This document shows positions 45,987 through 55,408 of a stretch of 64,000 bases of DNA, piece by piece. The notes beneath the pieces are model-generated. The model was not told where the DNA came from, ran no database searches, and saw nothing but the letters and a program-made list of their open reading frames with translations. The position numbers were made by a program, and so were the translations under genes. Where the stretch lies: NCBI RefSeq assembly GCF_007874125.1, contig NZ_CP040128.1:930001-994000 (forward strand), read 5' to 3'. The DNA is from Noviherbaspirillum sp. UKPF54 (GTDB taxonomy: Bacteria > Pseudomonadota > Gammaproteobacteria > Burkholderiales > Burkholderiaceae_D). How positions within the stretch are numbered: position 1 is the stretch's first letter; the number at the start of each line of letters is the position of its first letter.

Positions 45987-46781
45987 ATGTACGCACGCAC
46001 AATCATCGATCTTGACGAGGTCGACAACGAGCCTCGCAGGTCCGGTTGCAGGGGCTGCAACAACGGGGTGAAGCTGGACTTCGACTTCGAATACGCATTT
46101 CAGCCGATCGTCGATCTCGCCACGCGCACCGTCTTTGCGCATGAAGCCCTGGTGCGCGGGCCTAACGGCGAATCTGCGCGGTCCGTACTGGCCCGGGTCA
46201 ACGACACGAACCGCTACCAGTTCGATCAGGCTTGCCGCGTCAAGGCTGTTTCGACGGCGGCACACCTTGGGATGGATACGTTTTTATCCATCAATTTTCT
46301 GCCGAACGCCGTGTACCAGCCGGAGGCATGCATACGAAGCACGCTGCGCGCCGCGCGCGAATACGGCTTTCCGGCGGAGCGCATCATCTTCGAAGTGACC
46401 GAAGACGAGCGGGTGGTCGATCGGGCGCACTTGCTGAACATATTCCAGAAATACAGCAGCCTTGGATTCAAGACTGCCATCGACGATTTCGGCGCCGGTT
46501 ACGCGGGATTGAATCTGCTGAGCGAGTTTCAGCCAACGATACTGAAGCTCGATATGGATTTGGTGCGGAACATCGATGCAATGCCCGCGCGACAAGCCAT
46601 CGTGCAAGGCCTGGTATACATGAGCCGTCTGCTCGGCAGCCGCGTGATTGCCGAAGGCGTCGAAACAAGGAGAGAAAGGGATTATCTGGCGAGCATAGGC
46701 ATCGACCTGATGCAGGGTTATTATTTTTGCAGGCCTGCGTTCAAGGCGCTCGGCGAGGTTGATCCCCATGCCTGGGATTAG
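45987..46781 (+). CDS. EAL-domain cyclic di-GMP phosphodiesterase
   Basis: A 264-residue protein that is essentially one EAL domain. Catalytic residues are present: E53 in AHEALVRG, Asn in SINFLPNAV, FEVTEDE, the DDFGAGYAGLNLL loop, KLDMDLVR and EGVETRRE, with QGYYF at the end. The N-terminus carries CRGC (21-24), a possible metal or redox site. The start at 45987 is chosen because GAGGAGA precedes it and the conserved part begins there; the longer frame from 45804 lacks support. It follows the chemoreceptor gene by 167 bases and ends in a strong terminator. Confidence 0.88.
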   Translation: MYARTIIDLDEVDNEPRRSGCRGCNNGVKLDFDFEYAFQPIVDLATRTVFAHEALVRGPNGESARSVLARVNDTNRYQFDQACRVKAVSTAAHLGMDTFLSINFLPNAVYQPEACIRSTLRAAREYGFPAERIIFEVTEDERVVDRAHLLNIFQKYSSLGFKTAIDDFGAGYAGLNLLSEFQPTILKLDMDLVRNIDAMPARQAIVQGLVYMSRLLGSRVIAEGVETRRERDYLASIGIDLMQGYYFCRPAFKALGEVDPHAWD

Positions 46782-46840
46782 TCGCCAATTCCCTTCGGCC
46801 CGACAACCTGGGGCATCGCATTCGGGTCTCGCCAGAAAAA

Positions 46841-46868
46841 AAGCCCGTTGAATCGCTTCAACGGGCTT
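46841..46868. terminator. Bidirectional rho-independent terminator
   Basis: AAGCCCGTTGAA-TCGC-TTCAACGGGCTT is a 12-bp stem with A-run on the left and T-run on the right, between the convergent EAL (+) and yggX (-) genes. Confidence 0.95.
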
Positions 46869-46886
46869 TTTTAGAGGCGATGCGTC

Positions 46887-47159
46887 TTATTCCGTCGGCG
46901 GCACGTAGCCGGCGGCCTGGTCGGCGCCTTCGCCGAAGAAGTGGCGTTCCATCTGCGTGGCCAGGTACTTGCGCGCGCGCGCGTCGGCCAGGTTCAGGCG
47001 GTTTTCGTTGACCAGCATGGTCTGGTGCTTGAGCCAGCCGGCCCAGGCTTCCTTCGACACGTTTTCGTAGATGCGCTTGCCGAGTTCGCCCGGGTACGGC
47101 GGAAAATCCAGACCTTCGGCTTCCTTGTTCAGTTTGATGCAGTGGACCGTACGGGCCAT
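46887..47159 (-). CDS. yggX: Fe(II)-trafficking protein YggX
   Basis: A 90-residue protein of the YggX family (oxidative damage protection), thought to buffer ferrous iron and protect Fe-S clusters. Cys7 in [11 protein letters not shown], the [13 protein letters not shown] stretch, [15 protein letters not shown] and [16 protein letters not shown] are the family signature. AAGGAG lies ahead of the ATG. It follows argA by 65 bases on the same strand. Confidence 0.95.
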   Translation of the reverse strand: MARTVHCIKLNKEAEGLDFPPYPGELGKRIYENVSKEAWAGWLKHQTMLVNENRLNLADARARKYLATQMERHFFGEGADQAAGYVPPTE

Positions 47160-47224
47160 GTTCTACTCCTTGTGCGTTCAAAAATGTTCTGCCATGTCGG
47201 AACCGGCATGATGCGCCGTTTCGT

Positions 47225-48535
47225 TCAAAGCTGTTTGATTAAAACCAGCGATTTTCGTTGCCAGTTATACATGTGCTGCCGGTCTTTCGGCAAATCGTCG
47301 ACCGTCGCGTGCATGAAACCGCGCTTGAGGAACCAGTGCGCGGTACGTGTCGTTAGCACGAACAGCTTTTTGAAGCCGGCGGCGCGCGCGCGGTTTTCCA
47401 TGTGTCGCAGGATCCGCTCGCCGTCGCCCTGGCTTTGCACTTCCGGGTTGACGGTCAGGCACGCCATTTCGGCCATCTTTTCGGCCGGGAACGGATACAG
47501 CGCGGCACAGCCGAAGATCACGCCGTCGTGCTCGATGACGGAGAAATAATCGATTTCGCGCTCGATCAGCTCGCGTCCGCGCTTGACGAGCGTACCATCG
47601 GCTTCCAGCGGCTCGATCAATTTGAGGATGCCGCCGACGTCTTCAATGGTCGCTTCGCGCAGCGTTTCCAGGTTTTCGGTGCTGACCATGGTGCCGACGC
47701 CGTCGTGGGTGAAGATTTCCAGCAGCGCAGAGCCATCCATTTCGAACGGCACGATATGCACCCGCGGCACGCCGCCGCGCGAAGCCTTCACGCAGGCTTG
47801 CAGGTAGAACGCCGTATCGGCCGGCAACTGGCCGGTCTTTAGCAGCGCATTGGCTTGCGCGGCAGTCAGTTCGCGCACGTCGCGGCCTTCCGCATCCGCC
47901 ATCAGCGGCGTCTCGCTCACAAAAATCAGCTTGTCGGCATGCAAGGCGGTCGCGGCGGCGACCGCCACGTCTTCCATCGTCAGGTTGAATGCCTCGCCGG
48001 TCGGCGAAAAACCGAGCGGCGACAGCAGCACCAGCGCGCCGGCACTTAAGATCGGATGAATGGTCTCATAGGCAATCTTGCGCGCGACGCCAGTGAATTC
48101 CAGGTCGACGCCGTCGATTACGCCGAGCGGGCGCGCAGTCACGAAGTTGCCTGAAATGATACGGATTGCCGCATGTGCCATGGGGGTATTCGGCAAGCCC
48201 TGGCTGAACGCGGCTTCGATATCCAGGCGCAATTCGCCAGCCGCCTCTTTCACGCATTCCATGGCCGCCGCATCGGTGATGCGCAGGCCATTGTGGTAGT
48301 GCGCCTTCAGGTTGCGCAGCGCGAGTTGCTCTTCCACCTGGGGACGGGAACCGTGCACGATCACGACCTTGATGCCGAGTGCGTGCAATAGCGACAAGTC
48401 CTGCGCTAGCACCGGCAGCGCGCCAGCCATCACCAATTCGCCGGGAAAGGCGACGACAAAGGTCTTGCCGCGAAAAGCGTGAATGTACGGCGCAACCGAG
48501 CGCAGCCATTGAACGAATTGAATTGGATTTTCCAT
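47225..48535 (-). CDS. argA: N-acetylglutamate synthase
   Basis: ArgA makes N-acetylglutamate from glutamate and acetyl-CoA, the first step of arginine synthesis. The 436-residue protein has the N-terminal amino-acid-kinase-like regulatory domain (FVVAFPGELV, IKVVIVHGSRPQVEEQL) and a C-terminal GNAT domain (EDVGGILKLIEPLEADGTLVKR, NPEVQSQGDGERIL). The start at 48535 (MENPIQFVQWL) is the conserved one. A TATAAT box ends 7 bases upstream, so the transcript may have almost no leader. It is divergent from hrpA. Confidence 0.94.
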   Translation of the reverse strand: MENPIQFVQWLRSVAPYIHAFRGKTFVVAFPGELVMAGALPVLAQDLSLLHALGIKVVIVHGSRPQVEEQLALRNLKAHYHNGLRITDAAAMECVKEAAGELRLDIEAAFSQGLPNTPMAHAAIRIISGNFVTARPLGVIDGVDLEFTGVARKIAYETIHPILSAGALVLLSPLGFSPTGEAFNLTMEDVAVAAATALHADKLIFVSETPLMADAEGRDVRELTAAQANALLKTGQLPADTAFYLQACVKASRGGVPRVHIVPFEMDGSALLEIFTHDGVGTMVSTENLETLREATIEDVGGILKLIEPLEADGTLVKRGRELIEREIDYFSVIEHDGVIFGCAALYPFPAEKMAEMACLTVNPEVQSQGDGERILRHMENRARAAGFKKLFVLTTRTAHWFLKRGFMHATVDDLPKDRQHMYNWQRKSLVLIKQL

Positions 48536-48539
48536 GATG

Positions 48540-48640
48540 CGCATTATATACAGAGCGACCCGCGGCAGCCGCGCCGGCAATGCTTCCCGTACATTTTTTC
48601 GCCCGCATCCGTTGCGTTCTCGCTCTGTATAATTCGCCCC
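48540..48640. promoter_or_regulatory. Divergent argA/hrpA promoter pair
   Basis: On the plus strand CGCTCTGTATAATTCGC holds TATAAT at 48628-48633, 10 bases before the hrpA ATG. On the minus strand the near-identical CGCTCTGTATATAATGCG has TATAAT at 48543-48548, 7 bases before argA. The -35 boxes are poor in both. The two copies form an inverted repeat separated by about 60-70 bases. Confidence 0.55.
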
Positions 48641-48643
48641 GAT

Positions 48644-51600
48644 ATGTCTGAACTAGAACAAGCCAGAAAAACTCCGTCCAAGCCGCGCCAGCCGCAGGCA
48701 AAGCAAACCGTGCCTGCCGTGCGCAATCCCTTGCCGCCGATTACCTTTCCCGAAGAATTGCCGGTCTCGGGCCGGCGCCGGGAAATTGCCGACGCGTTGC
48801 GCAAGCACCAAGTCATCATCGTCAGCGGCGAAACCGGCTCCGGAAAAACCACGCAGCTACCCAAGATCTGCCTCGAACTGGGACGCGGCCAGTCCGGCCT
48901 GATAGGCCACACGCAGCCGCGCCGCATTGCCGCGTCGTCAACCGCCAAGCGCATCGCGCAGGAACTCGGCTCGCCGCTGGGCGAACACGTCGGCTTCAAG
49001 GTGCGCTTCACCGACACGCTGTCTGCCGGCGCGTCGGTCAAGCTGATGACCGACGGTATCCTGCTGGCGGAAACGCAGACCGACCCGCTGCTGAAACAAT
49101 ACGACACCATCATCATCGACGAGGCGCATGAGCGCAGCCTCAATATCGATTTCCTGCTCGGCTACCTCAAGCAGCTGCTGCCGCGTCGGCCCGATCTGAA
49201 GATCATCATTACCTCGGCCACCATCGATGCCGAGCGTTTTGCGCGGCATTTCGGCCAACCCGAGCGTCCCGCGCCGGTGATCGAAGTCTCGGGGCGCCTG
49301 TATCCGGTGGAAGTCCGGTACCGGCCGGTGGAATCGAACGACAAAACCGAAGGCAAGCCTTCCTCGCAGAAGGAACAGCGCGACCTGATAGACGCGGTGG
49401 TCGACGCGGTTGACGAACTGGCGCGCATCGGCCCTGGCGACGTGCTGGTGTTCCTGCCGGGCGAACGCGAAATCCGCGATGCGGCCGAAGCCTTGCGCAA
49501 GCATCATCCGCCCCACGTGGAAATCCTGCCGCTGTTCGCCCGACTGTCGGTGCAGGAGCAGGAGCGCGTGTTCAAGCCGTCCAACGCGCGCCGCATCGTG
49601 CTGGCCACCAATGTCGCCGAAACCTCGCTGACGGTGCCCGGCATCCGTTACGTGGTCGATACCGGCCTGGCTCGGGTGAAGCGTTACAGCTATCGCAACA
49701 AGGTCGAGCAGCTGCAGATCGAACCCGTCGCGCAATCGGCCGCCAATCAGCGCGCCGGCCGCTGCGGCCGCGTTGCTGCCGGCGTCTGCATCCGACTGTA
49801 CGATGAGAAGGATTACCAGCAGCGGCCGAAATTCACCGATCCGGAAATCCTGCGTTCGTCGCTGGCGGCCGTCATCCTGCGCATGAAATCGCTGCGCCTG
49901 ACCGATGTCGAGACCTTTCCGTTCATCGAGCCGCCGCTGGGCCGCGCCATTGCCGATGGCTACCAGCTGCTGCAGGAGCTCGGCGCCACCGACGACGACA
50001 ACCAGTTGACCCAGCTCGGCCGCCAGCTGGCGAAGCTGCCGCTCGACCCGCGCGTGGGACGCATGATCCTGGCCGGGCGCGACAACGCGGCATTGACCGA
50101 GATGCTGGTCATCGCGTCGGCGCTGTCGGTGCAGGACCCGCGCGACCGCCCGATGGAGGCGCAGGATGCCGCCGATAACGCGCATAAAAAATTCGCGGAC
50201 GAGAAATCGGAATTCCTGAGCTACCTGAAGATCTGGAAGTGGTTCGAGGATGCGGTCGAGCACAAGAAATCCAACAAGCAGCTGATGGAGTCCTGCCGCG
50301 CCAATTTCCTGTCGCAGCTGCGCCTGCGCGAATGGCGCGACGTGCATTCGCAATTGCTGACGCTGGTGCGCGAGCAGGGCTGGCGCCTGAACGAGGCGCC
50401 GGCCACCTACGAACAGCTGCATACGGCGCTGCTGACGGGACTGCTCGGCAATGTCGGCTACAAGATGGAAGACGAGCCGCAGTACCTCGGCGCGCGCGGC
50501 ATCAAGTTCCATATCTGGCCGGGCTCGTCGCTGGCGAAGAAGGCCGGGCGCTGGATCATGGCGGCCGAGCTGGTGGAGACATCGCGCCTGTACGCGCGCT
50601 GCATCGCGCAGATCCAGCCGGAGTGGCTGGAGCGCGTCGGGGGGCATCTGCTGAAGAAATCCTGGGGCGATCCGCGCTGGGAAAAGCGTACCGCGCAAGT
50701 ATCCGCCTTCGAGCGCGCGACGCTCTATGGATTGGTGGTCTATAGCCAGCGGCGTATCAATTTCGGCGCGATCAATCCGAAGGAAGCGCGCGACATCTTC
50801 ATCCGCAGCGCACTGGTGGGCGGCGACTATGAGACGCGGGCGCCTTTCCTCGCACACAACCAAAAGCTTGTGCGCGAGATCGAAAGCCTCGAACACAAGT
50901 CGCGCCGGCTCGACGTGCTGGTCGATGAGGAGCTGATCGCGGCGTTCTACGACAAGCTGGTCCCGCAGGATGTCTACAACGGCGCAGCGTTCGAGAAGTG
51001 GCTCAAGGATGCGACGGCAAAGAATCCGAAACTGCTGCACCTGAACCGTGACGACCTGATGCGGCACGAGGCGGCGGGCGTGACCACCGACCTGTTTCCG
51101 AAGAAGATGGCGGTGGCCGGCGTCGACATGGCGCTGACCTATCACTTCGAGCCGGGCAGCGCGCGCGACGGCGTCACGCTCACCATTCCGCTGTACGCGC
51201 TGAACCAGGTGTCGGCCGAGCGCTGCGAATGGCTGGTGCCGGGCATGCTAAAGGAAAAGGTGCACATGCTGCTCAAGTCGCTGCCGCAGAAATTGCGCCG
51301 CCATTGCGTTCCATTGCCAGACTACGCGGCCGGCTTCTGCGAGCGGGCCGAATTCGGCAAGGGCGACCTGATCGACGCCGTCATAGCCGACGTGCGCGAG
51401 CAGACCGGCGTGACGGTAAAGACCGCCGACTTCAAGCTGGAGACCCTGCCGGCGCACCACTTCATGAATTTCAAGATTGTCGACGAACACGGGCGACAAC
51501 TGGAGATGGGGCGCAATTTGCCCGCCCTGCAGGCCGAGTTCGGCGGGCAGGCGCGGGAGAAATTTCAACAGCTGGCTGAAAAGACGGTGGCTGCGCCCGC

Positions 51601-52522
51601 TGAAACCGGCTCCGCCGGCTCCAGGCGCGACGGCTCTCAGCCGTCGGCATCGGGCGCGGCGCACAGCGCCGGCGCGCATCAGAACCTCACCACCTGGTCC
51701 TTCGGAGAGCTTCCGGAACTGCTCGAAATCCAGCAGGGCAAGCAGACGTTGATCGGCTTTCCGGCGCTGGTGGACAAGGCCACGCATTGCGACCTCGAAG
51801 TGTTCGACGACCCGGCGGAAGCGGCGCGCGTGCACCGCATCGGCCTGCGCCGCCTGTTCGCATTGCAGTTGAAGGAACAGCTCAAGTACTTGGAAAAGAA
51901 CGTTCCAGGCCTGCAGCAGATGGGCATGCAATTCATGTCGCTCGGCACGCAGGAAGAGTTGCGCGATCAGATCATCCAGGCAGGACTGGAGCGCGCCTGC
52001 CTGCAGGAGCCGCTGCCGAAGAATGCGGATGAGTTCAACCGGCGCAAGGAGGAAGGCAAGTCGCGCCTGGGCCTGCTGGTCAATGAAATCGCGCGCCTTG
52101 CATCGCAAATCCTGGCCGAGTACTACACGCTGCCGAAAAAGCTGCAAGGCGTGAAATCGCATGCGCAGAGCGCGGTGGACATGCAGTCGCAGCTGCAGGT
52201 GCTGGTCGGCAAGCGCTTCATCGCCGAGAACGACTATGCGCAGCTCGCGCACTTTCCGCGTTATCTGAAGGCGATCGGCGTTCGCCTCGACAAGCTGCGT
52301 GCCGATCCCGCGCGCGACCAGCGCCTGATGGCCGAATGGGCGCAGGTGGCGATGCCGTGGCAGCGCGCGCAGAAAGGACAGAAGAGCAGCGATCCGAAAA
52401 TGCAGGAATTCCGCTGGCTGCTGGAAGAGCTGCGGGTGTCGCTGTTCGCGCAGGAGCTGCGCACGCCGATGCCGGTATCGGTCAAGCGCCTGCAAAAGGT
52501 ATGGGAATCGATGCAGCGTTGA
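48644..52522 (+). CDS. hrpA: ATP-dependent RNA helicase HrpA
   Basis: A 1292-residue DEAH-box helicase. Walker A GETGSGKTT is at 62-70, DEAH at 159-162, motif III SATI follows, and motif VI is QRAGRCGR; helicase-associated, OB and the long C-terminal DUF3418 region are present. HrpA rescues stalled translation and processes some mRNAs in E. coli. The start at 48644 (MSELEQARK) is chosen because the longer frame would enter argA's upstream sequence and no ribosome site precedes it. The ATG lies about 10 bases after TATAAT. It is divergent from argA. Confidence 0.95.
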   Translation: MSELEQARKTPSKPRQPQAKQTVPAVRNPLPPITFPEELPVSGRRREIADALRKHQVIIVSGETGSGKTTQLPKICLELGRGQSGLIGHTQPRRIAASSTAKRIAQELGSPLGEHVGFKVRFTDTLSAGASVKLMTDGILLAETQTDPLLKQYDTIIIDEAHERSLNIDFLLGYLKQLLPRRPDLKIIITSATIDAERFARHFGQPERPAPVIEVSGRLYPVEVRYRPVESNDKTEGKPSSQKEQRDLIDAVVDAVDELARIGPGDVLVFLPGEREIRDAAEALRKHHPPHVEILPLFARLSVQEQERVFKPSNARRIVLATNVAETSLTVPGIRYVVDTGLARVKRYSYRNKVEQLQIEPVAQSAANQRAGRCGRVAAGVCIRLYDEKDYQQRPKFTDPEILRSSLAAVILRMKSLRLTDVETFPFIEPPLGRAIADGYQLLQELGATDDDNQLTQLGRQLAKLPLDPRVGRMILAGRDNAALTEMLVIASALSVQDPRDRPMEAQDAADNAHKKFADEKSEFLSYLKIWKWFEDAVEHKKSNKQLMESCRANFLSQLRLREWRDVHSQLLTLVREQGWRLNEAPATYEQLHTALLTGLLGNVGYKMEDEPQYLGARGIKFHIWPGSSLAKKAGRWIMAAELVETSRLYARCIAQIQPEWLERVGGHLLKKSWGDPRWEKRTAQVSAFERATLYGLVVYSQRRINFGAINPKEARDIFIRSALVGGDYETRAPFLAHNQKLVREIESLEHKSRRLDVLVDEELIAAFYDKLVPQDVYNGAAFEKWLKDATAKNPKLLHLNRDDLMRHEAAGVTTDLFPKKMAVAGVDMALTYHFEPGSARDGVTLTIPLYALNQVSAERCEWLVPGMLKEKVHMLLKSLPQKLRRHCVPLPDYAAGFCERAEFGKGDLIDAVIADVREQTGVTVKTADFKLETLPAHHFMNFKIVDEHGRQLEMGRNLPALQAEFGGQAREKFQQLAEKTVAAPAETGSAGSRRDGSQPSASGAAHSAGAHQNLTTWSFGELPELLEIQQGKQTLIGFPALVDKATHCDLEVFDDPAEAARVHRIGLRRLFALQLKEQLKYLEKNVPGLQQMGMQFMSLGTQEELRDQIIQAGLERACLQEPLPKNADEFNRRKEEGKSRLGLLVNEIARLASQILAEYYTLPKKLQGVKSHAQSAVDMQSQLQVLVGKRFIAENDYAQLAHFPRYLKAIGVRLDKLRADPARDQRLMAEWAQVAMPWQRAQKGQKSSDPKMQEFRWLLEELRVSLFAQELRTPMPVSVKRLQKVWESMQR

Positions 52523-52889
52523 CTTGAGGGCGATAGACGGCGCCAGGGAGGACATGGCATGGTAATGCCCCATGATCCTCGCGGAAATGAGCGCAGTAAA
52601 GAACGGCATCATGCTCCCTTTCGCAGCGTGCGTTGCCCATGCTAAATCCGCCTCCACCCTGCCGGCGATCACTCCTGCGGCACTGGCTGACGCGCGCCGT
52701 TTGAATGACCTGCTTGCCTGCGCAAGGACAGAAGGGCAGGCCGCAACCCTTGATATTATTCAATTGACAATGTTTGACCGCCGATATAGTGGATTTTTGT
52801 AAAACCTGATCCACGGGAGGGGTAATGCAAAAATCGTCGGTGGTCTGGCACGGGGAAAGCGGTGCGGCGGCGCGCTCGGGAGCGCTGCG
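52523..52889. other. Intergenic region with no supported gene
   Basis: Contains only short frames; the longest (52572-52802, 76 codons) has no good ribosome site and shows no family features. A small GGCAT/ATGCC inverted repeat near 52555-52573 may help end the hrpA transcript. The gap precedes an oxidoreductase gene and must contain its promoter. Confidence 0.45.
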
Positions 52890-54209
52890 ATGAGACACGT
52901 CATCATCGGCAACGGGCCGGCGGGCGTAATCGCGGCCGAAACCCTTCGCAAGCACGCACCGTCGGACGATATCCTCCTGATCGGCGACGAGCCGCAGCCG
53001 CCTTACTCACGCATGTCGATTCCGCAGCTGTTGAGCGGGCAGCTGCATGAAGCCGGCACCTACCTGCGTCGCGAAAAGGATTATTTCTCGCGCCTGCGCA
53101 TCGCGCAGAAAACCGGGCGCGCCGATCATGTCAGCGGCAGGACGCGCACCGTGAAGATGGACGACGGCAGCGCCATCGAGTTTGACCGGCTCCTGATCGC
53201 GACCGGCGCATCGCCGCGAGCACCGGCGATTCCCGGCATCGAACTCCCCGGCGTGCACGCATGCTGGACGCTCGACGATGCGCGCGCCATCATGCAGCTG
53301 GCCAAGCCGAGGTCGCGCGTGGTGCTGATCGGTGCCGGCTTCATCGGGTGCATCGTCATGGAAGCGCTGGCGGCGCGTGGCGTCCACCTGGCCGTTGTCG
53401 AGAAACGCGACCGCATGCTACCCAACATGATGGGCCGGGCCGCCGGCGAGATGGTCGGGCTGTGGTGCGAGAGAAAAGGCATCAGGGTGTACACCTCGGC
53501 ACGCGTGACTGGTATCGGCTGCACGCATGACAGCACGTCGCCGCGCAGCGTGCGCCTGTCCAATGGTGAGCAGCTGCAGGCGGACTTGATCGTTTATTCG
53601 GTCGGTAGCGAACCGAACATCGGATTCCTCAAGGGCTGCGGCATCAAGTGCCTGCGGGGCGTGGTGGTCGATGCATCGATGCAGACCAGCATGCCGGGCG
53701 TCTATGCGGCCGGCGATTGCGCGGAAACCTTCGATCCTGAAACGGGCCGCAGCATCATCTCCGGAGTGCAGCCCAATGCCGCCGACCAGGCCTACTGCGC
53801 CGCGCTGAACATGGCTGGAAAGCATGCCTTCCAGCGCAGCGCGCGGCAGATCGACGTACTCGACACGATGGGCCTGATCTCGTCGTCGTTCGGCCAGTGG
53901 CAGGGCGTGCGCGGCGGGCAGTGGGTCGAATTTTCAGACAGTTGCAACTTCCGGTATTTGCGCCTCGAATTCAGGCGCGACGTGCTTATCGGCTGCAATG
54001 CCATCGGCCTGACCGAGCATTCCGGCATCCTGCGCGCATTGATCCGCCAGCAGGTGCGGCTCGGGGAATGGAAGGATAAATTGCTGCACAATCCGCTGGC
54101 GCTGAAGGAAGCGTACAGCGAATGCGTGCAGCAGCAATACACGCGGCAGGCATCGGCCTTTTATGTGCCACGCGCTTATCATGCCGGGGCGGCGGCGCAT
54201 CTCGCCTGA
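52890..54209 (+). CDS. FAD-dependent NAD(P)H oxidoreductase (pyridine nucleotide-disulfide fold)
   Basis: A 439-residue flavoprotein with two Rossmann folds: FAD-binding GNGPAG (7-12) and NAD(P)H-binding GAGFIGC (148-154), plus LIATGASPR and the C-terminal FAD motif VYAAGDCAE. Relatives are rubredoxin or ferredoxin reductases and the FAD/NAD part of nitrite reductase. The C-terminal extension (about 330-439) includes extra cysteines (SECVQQQYTRQASAFYVP). The electron acceptor is unknown and no ferredoxin or rubredoxin gene adjoins it. Confidence 0.85.
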   Translation: MRHVIIGNGPAGVIAAETLRKHAPSDDILLIGDEPQPPYSRMSIPQLLSGQLHEAGTYLRREKDYFSRLRIAQKTGRADHVSGRTRTVKMDDGSAIEFDRLLIATGASPRAPAIPGIELPGVHACWTLDDARAIMQLAKPRSRVVLIGAGFIGCIVMEALAARGVHLAVVEKRDRMLPNMMGRAAGEMVGLWCERKGIRVYTSARVTGIGCTHDSTSPRSVRLSNGEQLQADLIVYSVGSEPNIGFLKGCGIKCLRGVVVDASMQTSMPGVYAAGDCAETFDPETGRSIISGVQPNAADQAYCAALNMAGKHAFQRSARQIDVLDTMGLISSSFGQWQGVRGGQWVEFSDSCNFRYLRLEFRRDVLIGCNAIGLTEHSGILRALIRQQVRLGEWKDKLLHNPLALKEAYSECVQQQYTRQASAFYVPRAYHAGAAAHLA

Positions 54210-54387
54210 ATGGATCGCGCGGCGCGCATTCCCGATGCCGGGAATGCGGCCGGCAAAATAGCCGTTCCAAATAGTGGTCCGGGCGGTGTTTTCGCGTAAA
54301 ATCGCGGGAATTCGCGCGAGCGGAAGAAGCGCGTGCCAGGCGCCTTTCCGCTTATGCGATCAGTCCATCCATCCCACCGCAAACATA

Positions 54388-54954
54388 ATGAGCATTAAAT
54401 CCGATAAATGGATCCGCCGCATGGCGCAGGAACACGGCATGATCGAGCCGTTCGAATCCGGCCAGGTGCGCCACGTCGACGGCCACAAGATCGTCAGCTA
54501 CGGCACCTCGTCCTACGGCTACGACATCCGCTGCGCGGACGAATTCAAGATTTTCACCAACATCAACAGCACCATCGTCGATCCGAAGAATTTCGATGAA
54601 AAGTCCTTCGTGGATTTCAAGGGCGACGTGTGCATCATTCCGCCCAATTCGTTCGCGCTGGCGCGCACCATGGAGTATTTCCGCATTCCGCGCAATGTGC
54701 TTACCATTTGCCTCGGCAAGTCGACCTATGCGCGCTGCGGCATCATCGTCAACGTGACGCCGTTCGAGCCGGAATGGGAAGGCTATGTGACGCTCGAATT
54801 TTCAAACACCACGCCGCTGCCGGCGAAGATTTACGCCGGCGAAGGTTGCGCGCAGGTCCTGTTTTTCGAAAGCGACGAAGTGTGCGAGACATCGTACAAG
54901 GACCGCGGCGGCAAGTACCAGGGACAGCACGGCGTCACCTTGCCGAAGACCTGA
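54388..54954 (+). CDS. dcd: dCTP deaminase
   Basis: Dcd deaminates dCTP to dUTP, feeding thymidylate synthesis. The 188-residue protein has [62 protein letters not shown] and the catalytic Glu137 in [21 protein letters not shown]. Close to the E. coli length (193). The start at 54388 ([11 protein letters not shown]) is the conserved one; the longer frame from 54274 is unsupported. thyA and folA lie at the window end, but not in the same operon. Confidence 0.96.
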   Translation: MSIKSDKWIRRMAQEHGMIEPFESGQVRHVDGHKIVSYGTSSYGYDIRCADEFKIFTNINSTIVDPKNFDEKSFVDFKGDVCIIPPNSFALARTMEYFRIPRNVLTICLGKSTYARCGIIVNVTPFEPEWEGYVTLEFSNTTPLPAKIYAGEGCAQVLFFESDEVCETSYKDRGGKYQGQHGVTLPKT

Positions 54955-55049
54955 GCGCCAGCGGCAAGCCCGCGGCGAGCATTCCTTGCAGTAGCAAGGG
55001 GTGCGGCAGTCACAGCCGGGATCTCCGCCTGAATCGGCAGCAAAAAAAT

Positions 55050-55074
55050 CCCCTCTCCCTTGCGGGGAGAGGGG
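55050..55074. repeat. Interspersed-repeat-like CT/GA hairpin
   Basis: CCCCTCTCCC-TTGCG-GGGAGAGGGG is a 10-bp stem followed by further GA-rich sequence (GAGAGGTAAGGGGGAGAG). Similar CCCTCTCCC...GGGAGAGGG elements are common dispersed intergenic repeats in proteobacteria. A partial second copy (CCCCTTGCGGAG) lies near 55142. Confidence 0.5.
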
Positions 55075-55343
55075 AGAGGTAAGGGGGAGAGTGTCTGCGG
55101 TACGCAAAGTACTTCATACACACTGCCGCTCACCCAAGCTTCCCCTTGCGGAGAAGTAGCCCTCGCGATGGAGACGGTGAAAACCTGTATTGATCTGTTT
55201 GATAATTTCCTATGTGCAACTAATGATGCACGGAAACTTCGAAGAAGGATGTTTCTGTTTTGCTAGAGTTGTTGCGAAATGTAAATATCAGATCGAAAAC
55301 AGCACCGCTATCGCCAAAGAACTCTTTTTGGGCAGGCAGCAAA

Positions 55344-55362
55344 TGCCCGGGTGAGCCGGGCA
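55344..55362 (-). terminator. Hairpin after the carbonic anhydrase gene
   Basis: TGCCCGG-GTGAG-CCGGGCA is a 7-bp stem 46 bases beyond the minus-strand stop. On the minus strand it is followed by TTTG, so it is a weak terminator candidate. Confidence 0.4.
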
Positions 55363-55408
55363 CTGTGATGACGAGTAAGGCAGGAACCTGCTGCTCGTTG
55401 GTCCAGGC

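Larger units (their letters stand above)
54955..55408. other. Intergenic region holding a repeat-like hairpin, no gene seen
   Basis: About 450 bases without a supported gene between dcd (+) and the convergent carbonic anhydrase (-). It contains the CCCCTCTCCC hairpin (55050-55074), a partial copy near 55138-55155, an AT-rich block (55180-55320), and a TGCCCGG/CCGGGCA hairpin (55344-55362). Short frames here lack ribosome sites. Confidence 0.5.

Noticed and set aside
48938..51145. A 735-codon minus-strand frame inside hrpA
   Set aside because: Antisense shadow of the helicase gene; no ribosome site and no recognisable domains.
52572..52802. 76-codon frame after hrpA
   Set aside because: No good ribosome site and no protein features; treated as intergenic.
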